In this document: positions 18,892 through 30,185 of the stretch, one piece after another
How positions within the stretch are numbered: position 1 is the stretch's first letter
Layout of the letters: the number at the start of each line of letters is the position of its first letter
From: Pseudomonas sp. PDM15
Lineage (GTDB): Bacteria > Pseudomonadota > Gammaproteobacteria > Pseudomonadales > Pseudomonadaceae
DNA length: 64,000 bases
Direction: 5' to 3'
NCBI RefSeq assembly: GCF_014851565.1
Contig: NZ_JACVAA010000003.1
Location: 1 to 64,000 of the forward strand
The notes under the pieces: model-generated
Database searches by the model: none
What the model was told of the DNA's origin: nothing
What the model saw: the letters and a program-made list of their open reading frames with translations, nothing else
Made by a program: the position numbers and the translations under genes

Positions 18892-19884
18892 TTACTGGGC
18901 CGAGGCCAGCACGAGCGCGCCGGTCACCAGCAGGTTGATCAGAGTCAGCGGCAGGCAGAACTTCCAGCTGAACGCCATGACCTGGTCATACCGCGGGCGC
19001 GGAATCGACGCGCGCAGCAGGATGAAGATCATGATGAAGAAGCAGGTCTTGGCCGCGAACCAGATGAAGGGGATCTGCGGCAGGATGCCGAACGGGCCGT
19101 GCCAGCCACCGAAGAACAGGGTCACCAGCAGCGCCGAGATGGTCACGATGCCGATGTACTCGCCGACGAAGAACATGCCCCATTTCATGCCGGCATATTC
19201 GATGTGGTAACCGTCGGCCAGCTCCTGCTCCGCTTCCGGCTGGTCGAACGGGTGACGGTGAGTCACGGCGACGCCGGCGATGAAGAAGGTACAGAAGCCG
19301 AAGAACTGCGGAATGATGAACCACAGATTTTCGGCCTGGTAGTCGACGATGTCGCGCATGTTGAACGAGCCGACCTGCGCCACCACGCCCATCAGTGCCA
19401 GGGCCAGGAACACCTCGTAGGAGATAGTCTGGGCCGAGGCACGCAGGCTGCCGAGCAGGGCGAACTTGTTGTTGCTCGACCAGCCGGCGAACAGCACGGC
19501 GTACACCGACAGACCGGCCATGGCGAAGAAGAACAGGATGCCGATGTTCAGGTCCGCCACGCCCCAGGTTGGGGTGACCGGGATGATGGCGAAGGCCATC
19601 AGCATGGCGGCGAAGGCGATCATCGGTGCCAGCATGAAGATGAACTTGTCGGCGAACGGCGGCGTCCAGTCTTCCTTGAAGAACATCTTCAGCATGTCCG
19701 CAGCGATCTGGAACATGCCGAACGGGCCGACGCGGTTCGGACCGTAACGGTCCTGCCACCAGCCCAGCAGACGGCGTTCGACGAAGCTCAGCAGCGCGCC
19801 GCAGACCACCACCACCAGCAGGATGACGATGGCCTTGAGGACGGCGATGAAGACGTCGAGCAGTTCGGGCGTCAGCCAGCTCAT
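18892..19884 (-). CDS. nuoH: NADH-quinone oxidoreductase subunit H
   Basis: NuoH links the membrane and peripheral arms and forms much of the quinone chamber. The 330-residue protein has eight helices. It shows the family motifs [19 protein letters not shown] on the first cytoplasmic loop and [21 protein letters not shown], an acid-rich loop near the quinone site. The start overlaps the nuoG stop by 4 bases. Confidence 0.97.
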   Translation of the reverse strand: MSWLTPELLDVFIAVLKAIVILLVVVVCGALLSFVERRLLGWWQDRYGPNRVGPFGMFQIAADMLKMFFKEDWTPPFADKFIFMLAPMIAFAAMLMAFAIIPVTPTWGVADLNIGILFFFAMAGLSVYAVLFAGWSSNNKFALLGSLRASAQTISYEVFLALALMGVVAQVGSFNMRDIVDYQAENLWFIIPQFFGFCTFFIAGVAVTHRHPFDQPEAEQELADGYHIEYAGMKWGMFFVGEYIGIVTISALLVTLFFGGWHGPFGILPQIPFIWFAAKTCFFIMIFILLRASIPRPRYDQVMAFSWKFCLPLTLINLLVTGALVLASAQ

Positions 19885-22604
19885 TGCGCGGCCTCCTGCA
19901 GTCCGGTTGCAGTGGCGCCGGCGATGGCCGCCGGGATGCCGGCGAAGCCGGCCGGCAGGCCGACCAGGCCCAGGGCCAGGTCTTCGCTGACTTTCACCGG
20001 CAGGCGCAGAGTCTGGCCGGCGACGGTCAGGCTGAGCAGCGCGCCGTCGTTGACGCCCAGGCGATCGGCCTCGGCCTTGGCCAGGGCGACGTAGGCGGGC
20101 TGGATGCGCTCCTGCACCGGCGCGGCGCGTGAGGAGTTTTCCTCGCTGCCGAACAGGTGGTGGAACGGCACGACCTGCCAGGTGCCCTGGGCCGGGGCGA
20201 AGGCGCCCGGCACGGCGAACCAGGCCAGGGTCTTGCCCTGGGACTCGAACAGACGCACACCCGGATCACCGGCGCGCAGATGGCCACCGACTTCATCCTG
20301 GAACTTGTTCCAGGCCTGTGGCGAGTTCCACCCCGGCGACCAGGCGAACGGAATCTGCTGACGGTCTTCCTTGCTGCCCGAGTAGCCTTCCATGGAGAAG
20401 GCGAAGGCGGAGTCCTGGTCCTGCGGCTGACGCGGCTCGTGCACGCTGATGTTGGCGCGCATGGCAGTACGGCCGCTGTAACGCAGCGGTTCGCGCGCCA
20501 GCTTGAGGCCCTTGATGCGGAACGAGGCGTTTGGCGCTGCGTCCCTGACCGCGGCCAGCACGGAACTGCTGGCGGCCACGGCTTCGGTGACCTGGTCCAG
20601 CTGGGTCCAGTCCACGGCCTTGCCCTGCAGGGTGCTGTGCAGCGCGTGCATCCAGCGCCAGCCTTCGCGGACCAGGATGTTGCTGTCGTAGTAGCTCGGC
20701 TCGAACACCTGGAAGAAGCGCTGGGCGCGACCTTCCTGGCTGACCAGGGTGCCATCGCCTTCGGCGAAGCTGGCGGCAGACAGCACCAGGTTGGCCTTGG
20801 CGGTAGTGGCGGTCTGCTGGTGGTCGGCGACGATCACTGCCTTGGCGGCGGCCAGCGCAGCATCAACCTTGGCGGTGTCGGCGCGGCGGTACAGATCGTT
20901 CTCCAGCACCACCACGGCGTCGGCCTGGCCAGAGGTCAGGGCCTCAAGCGCGGCGTCTACCGATTTCCCACCGAACTCTTCACCCAGAAGCAGCGCCAGG
21001 CCCATGCTGTTGGCTTCCGGCACCACCAGGCTGATGGAGGCGTTCTTCTCGCGGTTCTTCAGGGCCTGGGCGATGTTCGCCGCGGCCTCGACGATGCTCT
21101 TCTCGCCCAGCGAGGCGCCACTGACGATCAGCGGACGCTTACCGGCCAGCAGGGCATCGGCGATCAGTTGCACCAGTTCGACGGCCTCGTCGTCCAGGCC
21201 GGTGACGGCCGGGGCGCTCGGGTCGATGGCGTGGGCCACGGCGAAGCCAATGCGCGCCAGGTCGGCGGGCGCGGCATGCACGCAGGCTTCGGCGACGTCG
21301 TCCAGGCGGGTGGCGTCGACGCTGGCAATGAACAGCGGATGGAGGGCGTCCTGGGCGACGTTCTGCACGGCGGCCATGTGCCAGTCCTGGATCTTCATCG
21401 AGGCGGCGATTTCGGTGGCCTTGCCCTTGACCGACTGGCGCAGGGCCAGGGCGACGCGCGCGGCGGTCTGGGTTAGGTCTTCACCGAGGACGAACACAGC
21501 GTCGTGATCTTCGATCTCGCGCAGCGACGGCACCGGCAGCGGGCCGTTCTGCAGCACGTCGCGGATCAGGCGGATGTTTTCCAGCTCGACGGCGGCGATG
21601 CCGCTGTAGAAGTTGGCTTCGCCGACCAGCTCGCGCAGGGCGTAGTTGCCTTCCAGGCTGGCGCGCGGCGAACCGATGCCGATCACGCGCTTGCCCTTGA
21701 GCAGCTCGGCGGCCTTGTCCAGCGCGGCGTCGATGCCGAGCTTCTGGCTACCCAGCAGCGGTTGGCGCGGCCGGTCTTCGCGGTTGGTGTAGCCGTAGCC
21801 GAAGCGGCCACGGTCGCACAGGAAGTAGTGGTTCACCGAGCCGTTGAAGCGGTTCTCGATGCGGCGGATCTCGCCGTAGCGCTCACCGGGGCTGATGTTG
21901 CAGCCGCTGGAGCAGCCATGGCAGATGCTCGGGGCGAACTGCATGTCCCACTTGCGGTTGTAGCGCTCGGAGTGGGTCTTGTCGGTGAACACACCGGTCG
22001 GGCAGACCTCGGTGAGGTTGCCGGAGAACTCGCTCTCCAGCACGCCGTCTTCGACGCGGCCGAAGTACACGTTGTCGTGCGCGCCGTAGACGCCCAGGTC
22101 GGTGCCGCCGGCGTAGTCCTTGTAGTAGCGCACGCAGCGGTAGCAGGCGATGCAGCGGTTCATCTCGTGGGAGATGAACGGGCCGAGCTGCTGGTTCTGG
22201 TGGGTGCGCTTGGTGAAGCGGTACCGGCGCTGGTTGTGGCCGGTCATCACCGTCATGTCCTGCAGGTGGCAGTGACCGCCTTCCTCGCACACCGGGCAGT
22301 CGTGCGGGTGGTTGGTCATCAGCCACTCGACGACGCTGGCGCGGAACGCCTTGGACTCTTCGTCGTCGATGCTGATCCAGGTGTTGTCGGTCGCCGGCGT
22401 CATGCAGGACATGACGATGCGGCCGCGCTTGTCGTTCTCATCGGTGTACTGCTTCACCGCGCATTGGCGGCAGGCGCCGACGCTACCGAGCGCCGGGTGC
22501 CAGCAGAAGTAGGGGATGTCGAGCCCGAGGGAGAGACAGGCCTGCAGCAGGTTGTCCGCCCCATCGACTTCGAAATCTTTGCCGTCTACGTGGATAGTGG
22601 CCAT
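19881..22604 (-). CDS. nuoG: NADH-quinone oxidoreductase subunit G
   Basis: NuoG, at 907 residues, is the largest subunit of the NADH arm. The N-terminal 2Fe-2S domain has cysteines in [18 protein letters not shown] His/Cys set ([16 protein letters not shown]) serves cluster N5, and [13 protein letters not shown] begins the 4Fe-4S N4 set. CHGCSSGC with a later FLCDRG gives the extra N7 cluster found in only some bacteria, including E. coli. The rest is a molybdopterin-oxidoreductase fold that has lost its cofactor. An 86-base gap, the largest inside the operon, separates it from nuoF. Confidence 0.97.
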   Translation of the reverse strand: MATIHVDGKDFEVDGADNLLQACLSLGLDIPYFCWHPALGSVGACRQCAVKQYTDENDKRGRIVMSCMTPATDNTWISIDDEESKAFRASVVEWLMTNHPHDCPVCEEGGHCHLQDMTVMTGHNQRRYRFTKRTHQNQQLGPFISHEMNRCIACYRCVRYYKDYAGGTDLGVYGAHDNVYFGRVEDGVLESEFSGNLTEVCPTGVFTDKTHSERYNRKWDMQFAPSICHGCSSGCNISPGERYGEIRRIENRFNGSVNHYFLCDRGRFGYGYTNREDRPRQPLLGSQKLGIDAALDKAAELLKGKRVIGIGSPRASLEGNYALRELVGEANFYSGIAAVELENIRLIRDVLQNGPLPVPSLREIEDHDAVFVLGEDLTQTAARVALALRQSVKGKATEIAASMKIQDWHMAAVQNVAQDALHPLFIASVDATRLDDVAEACVHAAPADLARIGFAVAHAIDPSAPAVTGLDDEAVELVQLIADALLAGKRPLIVSGASLGEKSIVEAAANIAQALKNREKNASISLVVPEANSMGLALLLGEEFGGKSVDAALEALTSGQADAVVVLENDLYRRADTAKVDAALAAAKAVIVADHQQTATTAKANLVLSAASFAEGDGTLVSQEGRAQRFFQVFEPSYYDSNILVREGWRWMHALHSTLQGKAVDWTQLDQVTEAVAASSSVLAAVRDAAPNASFRIKGLKLAREPLRYSGRTAMRANISVHEPRQPQDQDSAFAFSMEGYSGSKEDRQQIPFAWSPGWNSPQAWNKFQDEVGGHLRAGDPGVRLFESQGKTLAWFAVPGAFAPAQGTWQVVPFHHLFGSEENSSRAAPVQERIQPAYVALAKAEADRLGVNDGALLSLTVAGQTLRLPVKVSEDLALGLVGLPAGFAGIPAAIAGATATGLQEAAQ

Positions 22605-22690
22605 GGTTCAGGTTTCTTCTTTACCCGCCAAAGCGGGCTTGGCTAATGGAATCACGGTTGCATCGCGGCCTTGGCCGCGACGCCAATGCT

Positions 22691-24043
22691 TCAGGCCGGC
22701 GCGAACTGCGCGGCGGCCGGCGCCGGAATGGCCGAGCTGGATACGCCAGCCTCGAACTCCGGACGGAAATACTTGATCGCACTACCCAGCGGTTCGACGG
22801 CGCCCGGTGCATGGGCGCAGAAGGTCTTGCCGGGGCCGAGGAAGTTGACCAGACCGAGCAGGGTATCGATGTCCTGCTGGGTGCCTTGTTTGCGTTCCAG
22901 GGCACGGAGGATCTTCACGCTCCACGGCAGACCGTCACGGCAGGGGGTACACCAGCCGCACGACTCGCGGGCGAAGAACTCTTCCATGTTGCGCAGCAGC
23001 GAGACCATGTTGACCGAGTCATCCACCGCCAGGGCCAGGCCGGTACCCATACGGGTGCCGACCTTGGCGATGCCGCCGGCGAACATGGCCGCGTCCAGGT
23101 GCTCGGGCAGCAGGAAGCCGGTACCGGCGCCGCCGGGCTGCCAGCATTTCAGCTTGTAGCCGTCACGCATGCCGCCGGCGTAGTCCTCGAACAGCTCGCG
23201 GGCCGGTATGCCGAACGGCAGTTCCCACAGGCCGGGGTTCTTCACCTTGCCGGAGAAGCCCATGAGCTTGGTGCCCATGTCTTCGCTGCCCGGGCGGGCC
23301 AGGGTCTTGTACCAGTCCACGCCGTTGGCGACGATCGCCGGCACGTTGCACAGGGTCTCGACGTTGTTCACGCAGGTCGGCTTGCCCCACACGCCGACAG
23401 CGGCGGGGAAGGGCGGCTTGGAACGCGGGTTGGCGCGGCGACCTTCCAGGGAGTTGATCAGCGCGGTTTCTTCACCGCAGATGTAGCGACCGGCACCGGT
23501 GTGGACGAACAGCTCGAAATCGAAGCCGCTGCCGAGGATGTTCTTGCCCAGCAGGCCGGCGGCCTTGGCCTCGGCGATGGCGCGATTCAGGTTGGCGGCC
23601 GCGTCGACGTACTCGCCGCGCAGAAAGATGTAGCCGCGGTAGGCCTTGAGCGCGCGCGCGGAGATCAGCATGCCTTCCACCAGCAGGTGCGGCAGCTGCT
23701 CCATGAGCATGCGATCCTTCCAGGTGTTCGGCTCCATTTCGTCCGCGTTGCACAGCAGGTAGCGGATGTTCATGGATTCGTCGGCCGGCATCAGGCCCCA
23801 CTTCACGCCGGTGGGGAAGCCCGCACCGCCGCGGCCTTTGAGGCCGGAGTCCTTGACCGTCTGCACGATGTCGGCCTGAGCCATTTCGCCCAAGGCCTTG
23901 CGTGCGGCGGCGTAGCCGTTCTTCGCCTGGTATTCCTCCAGCCATACCGGCTGGGCGTCGTCACGCAGGCGCCAGGTCAGCGGATGGGTCTCTTCGCTGC
24001 GGGCGATGCTGTTGATCGGGCCTACGGAAGTCAGCGTTTTCAT
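22691..24043 (-). CDS. nuoF: NADH-quinone oxidoreductase subunit F
   Basis: NuoF binds NADH and FMN and starts the electron chain of complex I. The 450-residue protein has the glycine-rich nucleotide loop [16 protein letters not shown], the segment [21 protein letters not shown], and the N3 cluster motif [11 protein letters not shown] with a fourth cysteine in TFCAHAPG. The start overlaps the nuoE stop by 4 bases. Length and sequence match the pseudomonad family closely. Confidence 0.97.
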   Translation of the reverse strand: MKTLTSVGPINSIARSEETHPLTWRLRDDAQPVWLEEYQAKNGYAAARKALGEMAQADIVQTVKDSGLKGRGGAGFPTGVKWGLMPADESMNIRYLLCNADEMEPNTWKDRMLMEQLPHLLVEGMLISARALKAYRGYIFLRGEYVDAAANLNRAIAEAKAAGLLGKNILGSGFDFELFVHTGAGRYICGEETALINSLEGRRANPRSKPPFPAAVGVWGKPTCVNNVETLCNVPAIVANGVDWYKTLARPGSEDMGTKLMGFSGKVKNPGLWELPFGIPARELFEDYAGGMRDGYKLKCWQPGGAGTGFLLPEHLDAAMFAGGIAKVGTRMGTGLALAVDDSVNMVSLLRNMEEFFARESCGWCTPCRDGLPWSVKILRALERKQGTQQDIDTLLGLVNFLGPGKTFCAHAPGAVEPLGSAIKYFRPEFEAGVSSSAIPAPAAAQFAPA

Positions 24044-24555
24044 GCGTAGGACTCCAGCAGCTGGGCGATACCGTTGGCGTCGAGGTTGCCGTAGGTGTCG
24101 TCGTCGATCATCACGGCCGGGGCCTTGTCGCAGTTACCCAGGCAGCACACCGGCAGCAGGGTGAAGCGGCCGTCGGCGGTGGTCTGGCCGGGGACGATGC
24201 CGAGCTTGTCCTTGAGGCTGCCGAGCAGATTCTCGTGGCCGCCGATGAAGCAGGTCATGCTGTCGCACACGCGGATCACGTGGCGGCCTACCGGCACGCG
24301 GAAGATCTGGCTGTAGAAGGTGGCCACGCCCTCGACGTCGCTTGCGGGGATGCCAAGGATGTCGGCGATGGCGTAGATGGCACCGTCCGGCACCCAGCCA
24401 CGCTGCTTCTGCACGATCTTCAGGGCTTCGATGGACGCCGCGCGCGGGTCCTCGTAGTGGTGCATTTCGTGTTCGATGGCGTCGTACTCGGCCTGGCTGA
24501 GTTCGAAGCGGTCGGTTTGGATCATGCTTTGCGAAGAAACAGTAGTCTGGCTCAT
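24040..24555 (-). CDS. nuoE: NADH-quinone oxidoreductase subunit E
   Basis: This thioredoxin-fold 2Fe-2S subunit of 171 residues binds cluster N1a through CDSMTC and CCLGNC and pairs with NuoF. The start is uncertain: the ATG at 24555 gives a 10-residue leader without an obvious ribosome binding site, and an internal ATG at 24525 (MIQTDRF) is equally weakly supported. It follows nuoCD by 4 bases, so initiation is probably coupled to the end of that gene. Confidence 0.95.
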   Translation of the reverse strand: MSQTTVSSQSMIQTDRFELSQAEYDAIEHEMHHYEDPRAASIEALKIVQKQRGWVPDGAIYAIADILGIPASDVEGVATFYSQIFRVPVGRHVIRVCDSMTCFIGGHENLLGSLKDKLGIVPGQTTADGRFTLLPVCCLGNCDKAPAVMIDDDTYGNLDANGIAQLLESYA

Positions 24556-24559
24556 GTGA

Positions 24560-26341
24560 TTAACGGTCCACGTCGGCCATAACGAAGTCGATGCTACCCA
24601 GGTAGGCGATCAGGTCCGCGATCATGCTGCCGCGGATCACCGAAGGGATCTGCTGCAGGTGCGGGAAGCTGGGCGTCCGGATGCGCGTGCGGTAGCTCAT
24701 GGTGCTGCCGTCGCTCGTCAGGTAATAGCTGTTGATGCCCTTGGTCGCCTCGATCATCTGGAAGCTCTCGTTGGCCGGCATGACCGGGCCCCACGAGACT
24801 TGCAGGAAGTGGGTGATCAGGGTCTCGATGTGCTGCAGGGTGCGCTCTTTCGGCGGCGGCGTGGTCAGCGGGTGATCCGCCTTGTACGGGCCTTCCGGCA
24901 TGTTGCGCAGGCACTGGTCGATGATGCAGATGCTCTGGCGCATCTCCTCGACACGGACCATGCAGCGGTCGTAGGCGTCGCCGTTGTGGGCCAGCGGCAC
25001 TTCGAATTCGAAGTTCTCGTAGCCGGAGTACGGGCGCGCCTTGCGCAGGTCGAAGTCCAGGCCGGTGGAGCGCAGGCCGGCGCCGGTGACGCCCCATTCC
25101 AGCGCTTCCTTGGTGTTGTACTGGGCGACGCCGATGGTACGGCCCTTGAGGATGCTGTTCTGCAGGGCGGCCTTGGTGTACTCGTCGAGGCGCTTGGGCA
25201 GCCAGTCGACGAATTCCTTGACCAGCTTGTCCCAGCCGCGCGGCAGATCGTGGGCGACGCCGCCGATGCGGTACCAGGCCGGGTGCAGGCGGAAGCCGGT
25301 GATGGCCTCGATCACCTTGTAGGCGCGCTGGCGGTCGGTGAAGGTGAAGAACACCGGGGTCATGGCGCCGACGTCCTGGATATAGGTACCCAGGAACAGC
25401 AGGTGGCTGGTGATACGGAAGAACTCGGCCAGCATCACGCGGATGAAGTCGACGCGGTCCGGGACCTTGATCCCGGCCAGCTTCTCGACCGACAGCACGT
25501 AGGGCAGGTTGTTCATCACCCCGCCGAGATAGTCGATACGGTCGGTGTAGGGGATGAAGCTGTGCCAAGACTGACGCTCGGCCATCTTCTCGGCGCCACG
25601 GTGGTGGTAACCGATGTCCGGAACGCAGTCGATGATCTCTTCACCGTCCAGCTGCAGAATGATGCGGAATGCACCGTGGGCGGACGGGTGGTTCGGGCCG
25701 AGGTTGAGGAACATGTAGTCCTCGTGCTCGCCGTGGCGCTTCATGCCCCAGTCTTCCGGCTTGAAGCGCGCGGCTTCTTCTTCCAGCTGCTGTTTGGCCA
25801 GGGTCAGGCTGAAGGGATCGAATTCGGTGGCGCGCGCCGGATAGTCCTTGCGCAGCGGGTGACCTTCCCAGGTCGGCGGCATCATGATGCGGGTCAGGTG
25901 CGGGTGGCCCTGGAAGGTGATGCCGTACAGATCCCAGACCTCACGCTCGTACCAGTTGGCGTTGGGCCAAATACCGGTGACGGTGGGGACGTTGAGATCG
26001 CCTTCCTTGAGGGCGACCTTGATCATGATGTCGCTGTTACGCTCGACCGACATCAGGTGATAGAACACGGTGAAGTCGGCGCCCGGCAGGCCGCGGCGCT
26101 GGGTGCGCAGACGCTCGTCGATGCCATGCAGGTCGTACAGCATGACGTAGGGGCGCGGCAGGTTGCGCAGGAAGGTCAGCACGTTGATCAAGCGATCACG
26201 GGCGACCCAAAGCACCGGCATGCCGGTACGGGTGCTCTGGACGGTGAAGGTCTCGGCACCAAAACGGGAATTCAGCTCGATGACCACATCTTGGTCATCG
26301 GCCTTGTACGGTGGAACGGACAGAATGCTGTCTGCAGTCAT
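24560..26341 (-). CDS. nuoCD: NADH-quinone oxidoreductase fused subunit CD
   Basis: This single 593-residue protein contains NuoC (about 1-180, with the [12 protein letters not shown] signature near 130-145) joined to NuoD (about 205-593, with [17 protein letters not shown] and [11 protein letters not shown]). NuoD carries the quinone-binding site next to cluster N2. The fusion is normal in E. coli and Pseudomonas and separates them from bacteria with separate nuoC and nuoD. It lies 55 bases after nuoB. Confidence 0.97.
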   Translation of the reverse strand: MTADSILSVPPYKADDQDVVIELNSRFGAETFTVQSTRTGMPVLWVARDRLINVLTFLRNLPRPYVMLYDLHGIDERLRTQRRGLPGADFTVFYHLMSVERNSDIMIKVALKEGDLNVPTVTGIWPNANWYEREVWDLYGITFQGHPHLTRIMMPPTWEGHPLRKDYPARATEFDPFSLTLAKQQLEEEAARFKPEDWGMKRHGEHEDYMFLNLGPNHPSAHGAFRIILQLDGEEIIDCVPDIGYHHRGAEKMAERQSWHSFIPYTDRIDYLGGVMNNLPYVLSVEKLAGIKVPDRVDFIRVMLAEFFRITSHLLFLGTYIQDVGAMTPVFFTFTDRQRAYKVIEAITGFRLHPAWYRIGGVAHDLPRGWDKLVKEFVDWLPKRLDEYTKAALQNSILKGRTIGVAQYNTKEALEWGVTGAGLRSTGLDFDLRKARPYSGYENFEFEVPLAHNGDAYDRCMVRVEEMRQSICIIDQCLRNMPEGPYKADHPLTTPPPKERTLQHIETLITHFLQVSWGPVMPANESFQMIEATKGINSYYLTSDGSTMSYRTRIRTPSFPHLQQIPSVIRGSMIADLIAYLGSIDFVMADVDR

Positions 26342-26396
26342 GGTCTCGGTCGCTATCGGCGGTGTACGGCGTCAGTGAGCAGGCGAAAGGGCCGGC

Positions 26397-27074
26397 TCAC
26401 ACTTCGTCGGGGCTGCGCAGGTTGGTCACAGCGATGCGCTGCTCGCGGCGCTGCTCCTTTTGCGAAGGCATTTCGGCACGGTAGATGCCTTGGTCGCCGA
26501 CGACCCAGGACAGCGGACGACGCTCCTGACCGATGGATTCCTGCAGCAGCATCAGGCCTTGCAGGAATGCCTCGGGCCGGGGCGGGCAGCCGGGAATGTA
26601 GACGTCCACCGGGAGGAACTTGTCGACACCCTGAACGACCGAGTAGATGTCGTACATGCCGCCGGAATTCGCACAGGCGCCCATGGAGATCACCCACTTG
26701 GGCTCCAGCATCTGCTCGTACAGGCGCTGGATGACCGGGGCCATCTTGATGAAGCAGGTGCCGGCGATGACCATGAAGTCGGCCTGGCGCGGGGACGCAC
26801 GAATCACTTCCGCACCGAAGCGAGCGATATCGTGGGGCGCAGTGAAGGCCGTGGTCATTTCCACGTAGCAGCAGGACAAACCGAAGTTGTACGGCCACAG
26901 GGAGTTCTTGCGACCCCAGTTCACCGCACCGTTAAGAACATCTTCGAGCTTGCCCATGAAGATGTTCTTGTGGACTTCATCCTCCAGCAGTGGATCGGCT
27001 ACGGTCTCCCGCTCGCCGATCGGGTACTGCTCGTTGGGAGCGTCCGGATCGATCCGAGTAAGTTTGTATTGCAT
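26397..27074 (-). CDS. nuoB: NADH-quinone oxidoreductase subunit B
   Basis: NuoB carries cluster N2, the last iron-sulfur centre before quinone. The 225-residue protein has adjacent cysteines in [12 protein letters not shown] and further ligands in [10 protein letters not shown] and PGCPPRPEA. The ATG at 27074 is chosen because GAGG lies 8 bases upstream; a TTG two codons earlier has poor spacing. It starts 10 bases after the nuoA stop. Confidence 0.97.
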   Translation of the reverse strand: MQYKLTRIDPDAPNEQYPIGERETVADPLLEDEVHKNIFMGKLEDVLNGAVNWGRKNSLWPYNFGLSCCYVEMTTAFTAPHDIARFGAEVIRASPRQADFMVIAGTCFIKMAPVIQRLYEQMLEPKWVISMGACANSGGMYDIYSVVQGVDKFLPVDVYIPGCPPRPEAFLQGLMLLQESIGQERRPLSWVVGDQGIYRAEMPSQKEQRREQRIAVTNLRSPDEV

Positions 27075-27084
27075 CGCCAAAGCC

Positions 27085-27498
27085 TCATTGTTTTAGCTTC
27101 GCCTGCCGATTGCGACGGCCTTCGGGCGCCCAGTCGAGCGCGCCTATACGCCAAAGATAGACAAGACCAGCCAACAGAATTGCTATGAAAACTGTAGCTT
27201 CGATCAGGCCGGCCCAGCCGCTTTCGCGTACCGAGACTGCCCAAGCGAAGAGAAAGAGGGCTTCAACGTCGAAGATCACGAAGAGCATCGCGACCAGATA
27301 GAACTTCGCTGATAGGCGCAGGCGCGCACTACCGACCGGCAGCATGCCCGACTCGAACGGATCGTTCTTGCTACGCCCCCAGGCCTTGCTTCCGAGCAAG
27401 CTGGACAGGCCGAGCATGAAGGCGATGAGTCCGAAGACTCCGAGCAGGAATACAGCAAAAGCCCAGTTATGGGACATGGTCGTTACCGCATCAGGCAT
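27085..27498 (-). CDS. nuoA: NADH-quinone oxidoreductase subunit A
   Basis: This 137-residue membrane subunit has three helices. It shows the family loop [29 protein letters not shown], where the acidic ESG loop lines the quinone region, and [11 protein letters not shown] in the second helix. It is the first gene of the 13-gene nuo operon, which runs to nuoN with no terminator inside. AGGAG lies 7 bases before the ATG. Confidence 0.97.
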   Translation of the reverse strand: MPDAVTTMSHNWAFAVFLLGVFGLIAFMLGLSSLLGSKAWGRSKNDPFESGMLPVGSARLRLSAKFYLVAMLFVIFDVEALFLFAWAVSVRESGWAGLIEATVFIAILLAGLVYLWRIGALDWAPEGRRNRQAKLKQ

Positions 27499-27836
27499 GC
27501 CGGGGCTCCTTGGGTAAAGGGGCGGCTTTTTAATAATGGTAGAGCAACCTGATGGTGGTTGCCCTGCAGAGTAGTGGCGGCAATTTTATGCGCGCATGGC
27601 GCGTTAAGTAAATTTTTCCGAATAAAAAAATGAACGGCCGTTCCGTTCTGTTTGTTCGTCTATTGGCGTCACGCCCCGTGTGACGGGGCCTGCGCGAGGC
27701 TCTACGGCTTTGGTCTTATGGTATTTCGATATTCGGATGACGCTTTTTCGAAAGAGTCTGTCGGGAATTGTTTACATCTGCGGGCTTAATTGATGCGTGA
27801 ATGGAGCGCAGCGTTGTTATTTTGCCGGCAGAACTT
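27499..27836 (-). promoter_or_regulatory. nuo operon upstream region with palindromes
   Basis: These 338 bases precede nuoA and follow the L,D-transpeptidase-like gene. The region is AT-richer than its surroundings around 27600-27660. It holds two perfect palindromes, ATGCGCGCAT (27588-27597) and GAACGGCCGTTC (27632-27643), and a hairpin GCCCCGT-GTG-ACGGGGC at 27673-27689 without a T-tract. The nuo promoter must lie here, but no -35/-10 pair stands out. No coding frame is supported. Confidence 0.55.
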
Positions 27837-28451
27837 CTATTTTCGTTGGCTGATATAGCTCGGCGAGCTGCGCCGAGTGTCTACGGCGAAGATCAATGCG
27901 CCGCCGCGCAACGCGGCAACGGCCTGGTCGCGATCGGCTTCGGCCAGCACTAGGCAGCCATGGCTGCGGCCGGCCACGCCGTGGCGCCGGACGAAATCCT
28001 CCTCCATGTAATCGCGAGCGTGCAGCACGATGGCGCGACGCTCGGCGTTGGCATTGCTATCGCTCAGGCCCAGCAGGCGCATGGATAGCCCATGACCGGG
28101 CTCTTCGCTGACATACAGGGTGCTGGTGCGAAACACGCCGAGCGAGCTGGCGTGGCTACCTTCGGCATCGGAAAAGGAGTCGGCATAGCCGTCGTGGTCG
28201 GGATCGGAGCCGCGCCCGTGGGCCACCCGGTAGCTGTCTACCAGGCGCAGGCTGTCTCGTTCGAACAGCAGGAAGCGCGGCTGACTGGAGTGGCGGGCGT
28301 AGTCGATCACGGCGAAGTGCTGGTGCCGGTCGTCCTTCAACTGTTCGAGGATGCCACTGGCCGTGGTAGCGGGGAGCAGGTGCTGCAGATCGTTGGCGGC
28401 TGCGCCGCTGCTGCAGAGGGCGAGCAGGCAGATTGTCAGAAGGTTGCGCAT
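27837..28451 (-). CDS. YkuD-type L,D-transpeptidase catalytic domain protein
   Basis: A signal peptide (MRNLLTICLLALCSSGAAA) is followed by a domain like the murein L,D-transpeptidase catalytic family (YkuD_2 group). It has a histidine before the active-site segment (VLHARDYMEEDFV) and the Cys-containing motif RSHGCLVL. Such enzymes crosslink or attach proteins to peptidoglycan in the periplasm. The full product is 204 residues, starting at the ATG at 28451; a longer frame reaching 28559 would run into the aceA terminator. The ribosome binding site is weak. Family assignment is good, specific activity unproven. Confidence 0.78.
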   Translation of the reverse strand: MRNLLTICLLALCSSGAAANDLQHLLPATTASGILEQLKDDRHQHFAVIDYARHSSQPRFLLFERDSLRLVDSYRVAHGRGSDPDHDGYADSFSDAEGSHASSLGVFRTSTLYVSEEPGHGLSMRLLGLSDSNANAERRAIVLHARDYMEEDFVRRHGVAGRSHGCLVLAEADRDQAVAALRGGALIFAVDTRRSSPSYISQRK

Positions 28452-28516
28452 GACCGCTTCATCGAGGGGGTGCCGTCTTGGTACGCCAGCGGAGGCATCT
28501 TTGGCAAGGCGGAAAC

Positions 28517-28550
28517 GACGAAGCCCCGGCACTACTGCCGGGGCTTCGTC
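28517..28550 (-). terminator. aceA terminator
   Basis: GACGAAGCCCCGGC and GCCGGGGCTTCGTC form a perfect 14-bp stem around ACTACT, 40 bases after the aceA stop on the minus strand. The trailing T content is low (CGTTTCC), so it may partly read through to the L,D-transpeptidase-like gene. Confidence 0.7.
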
Positions 28551-28589
28551 TGATAACACCTTGCGGCTAGGCCGCAGGGCCGGTTCCTG

Positions 28590-30185
28590 TTAGTGGAACT
28601 GGTTCATGGTGTTGTCTTTACCGCTGGCCTTCAGAGCAGCTTCGCCAGCGAAGTACTCCTTGTGGTTGTCGCCGATGTCGGAGCCAGCCATGTTCTGGTG
28701 CTTGACGCAGGCGATACCCTGACGCAGTTCCTGACGCTGAACACCTTTCACGTAGGCCAGCATGCCCTGGTCGGCGAAGTAGCCTTTGGCCAGGTTGTCG
28801 GTGGACAGCGCGGCGGTGTGGTAGGTCGGCAGGGTGATCAGGTGGTGGAAGATGCCGGCCTGAGCCGAACCGTCGCGCTGGAAGGTACGGATCTTCTCGT
28901 CGGCAACCTGGGCCAGCTCGGTCTCGTCGTACTCGACGCTCATCAGCTTGGCGCGGTCGTAGGCGGAGACGTCTTTACCTTCGGCAACGAAAGCGTCGAA
29001 CACCTGCTGACGGAAGTTCAGGGTCCAGTTGAAGGACGGGCTGTTGTTGTACACCAGCTTGGCGTTCGGGATGACCTGACGGATGCGGTCAACCATGCCC
29101 TTGATCTGGCCAACGTGCGGCTTCTCGGTTTCGATCCACAGCATGTCGGCGCCGTTCTGCAGCGAGGTGATGCAGTCGAGTACGCAGCGGTCTTCGCCGG
29201 TGCCGGCGCGGAACTGGAACAGGTTGGACGGCAGACGCTTCGGACGCAGCAGCTTGCCTTCGCGGTTCAGAACCACGTCGCCGTTGTTCAGGTCGGCGGC
29301 GGAGACTTCTTCGCAATCCAGGAAGGAGTTGTACTGGTCGCCCAGGTCGCCCGGAGCGTTGGTAACGGCGATCTGCTTGGTCAGGCCGGCACCCAGGGAG
29401 TCGGTACGAGCAACGATCACGCCGTTGTCGATGCCCAGTTCCAGGAATGCGTAGCGAACGGCAGCGATCTTGGCGAGGAAGTCGGCGTGCGGAACGGTCA
29501 CTTTGCCGTCCTGGTGGCCGCACTGCTTCTCGTCGGAAACCTGGTTCTCGATCTGGATGCAGCAAGCGCCTGCTTCGATCATGCGCTTGGCCAGCAGGTA
29601 GGTGGCTTCCGGGTTACCGAAGCCAGCGTCGATGTCGGCGATGATCGGTACGATGTGGGTTTCGTAGTTGTCGATCTGAGCTTGCAGCTCGGCTTCCTTG
29701 GCCTTGTCGCCAGCGGCGCGGGCGGCGTCAACGGCGGTGAACAGCAGGTCCAGTTCGCGGCTGTCGGCCTGGCGCAGGAAGGTGTACAGCTCTTCGATCA
29801 GGTCGGAGACGGCGGTCTTCTCATGCATCGACTGGTCCGGCAGCGGGCCGAAGTCGGAGCGCAGGGCAGCAACCATCCAGCCGGACAGGTAGAGGTAGCG
29901 CTTGTTGGTGGTCTTCAGGTGCTTCTTGATGGCGATCAGCTTCTGCTGACCGATAAAGCCATGCCAGCAGCCCAGGGACTGGGTGTACTTGGACGAGTCG
30001 GCGTCGTACTCGGCCATGTCTTTGCGCATGATGTCAGCGGTGTACTGGGCGATTTCCAGGCCGGTTTTGAAGCGGTTCTGAGCGCGCATGCGAGCGACGG
30101 ATTCGGGGTTGATCGCGCTCCAGCTGCTGCCTGCGGCTTCTTTCAGAGCGGCAACGGCTTTGATGTCGTTTTGATAAGCTGACAT
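28590..30185 (-). CDS. aceA: isocitrate lyase AceA
   Basis: AceA splits isocitrate into glyoxylate and succinate, the first step of the glyoxylate shunt needed for growth on acetate or fatty acids. The 531-residue protein belongs to the long pseudomonad-type subfamily. Its active-site motif is KQCGH (Cys222) where enterobacteria have KKCGH, as in P. aeruginosa AceA. The ATG at 30185 follows GAAGGA; the 21-residue upstream extension lacks support. The gene is monocistronic with a strong hairpin after it. Confidence 0.97.
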   Translation of the reverse strand: MSAYQNDIKAVAALKEAAGSSWSAINPESVARMRAQNRFKTGLEIAQYTADIMRKDMAEYDADSSKYTQSLGCWHGFIGQQKLIAIKKHLKTTNKRYLYLSGWMVAALRSDFGPLPDQSMHEKTAVSDLIEELYTFLRQADSRELDLLFTAVDAARAAGDKAKEAELQAQIDNYETHIVPIIADIDAGFGNPEATYLLAKRMIEAGACCIQIENQVSDEKQCGHQDGKVTVPHADFLAKIAAVRYAFLELGIDNGVIVARTDSLGAGLTKQIAVTNAPGDLGDQYNSFLDCEEVSAADLNNGDVVLNREGKLLRPKRLPSNLFQFRAGTGEDRCVLDCITSLQNGADMLWIETEKPHVGQIKGMVDRIRQVIPNAKLVYNNSPSFNWTLNFRQQVFDAFVAEGKDVSAYDRAKLMSVEYDETELAQVADEKIRTFQRDGSAQAGIFHHLITLPTYHTAALSTDNLAKGYFADQGMLAYVKGVQRQELRQGIACVKHQNMAGSDIGDNHKEYFAGEAALKASGKDNTMNQFH

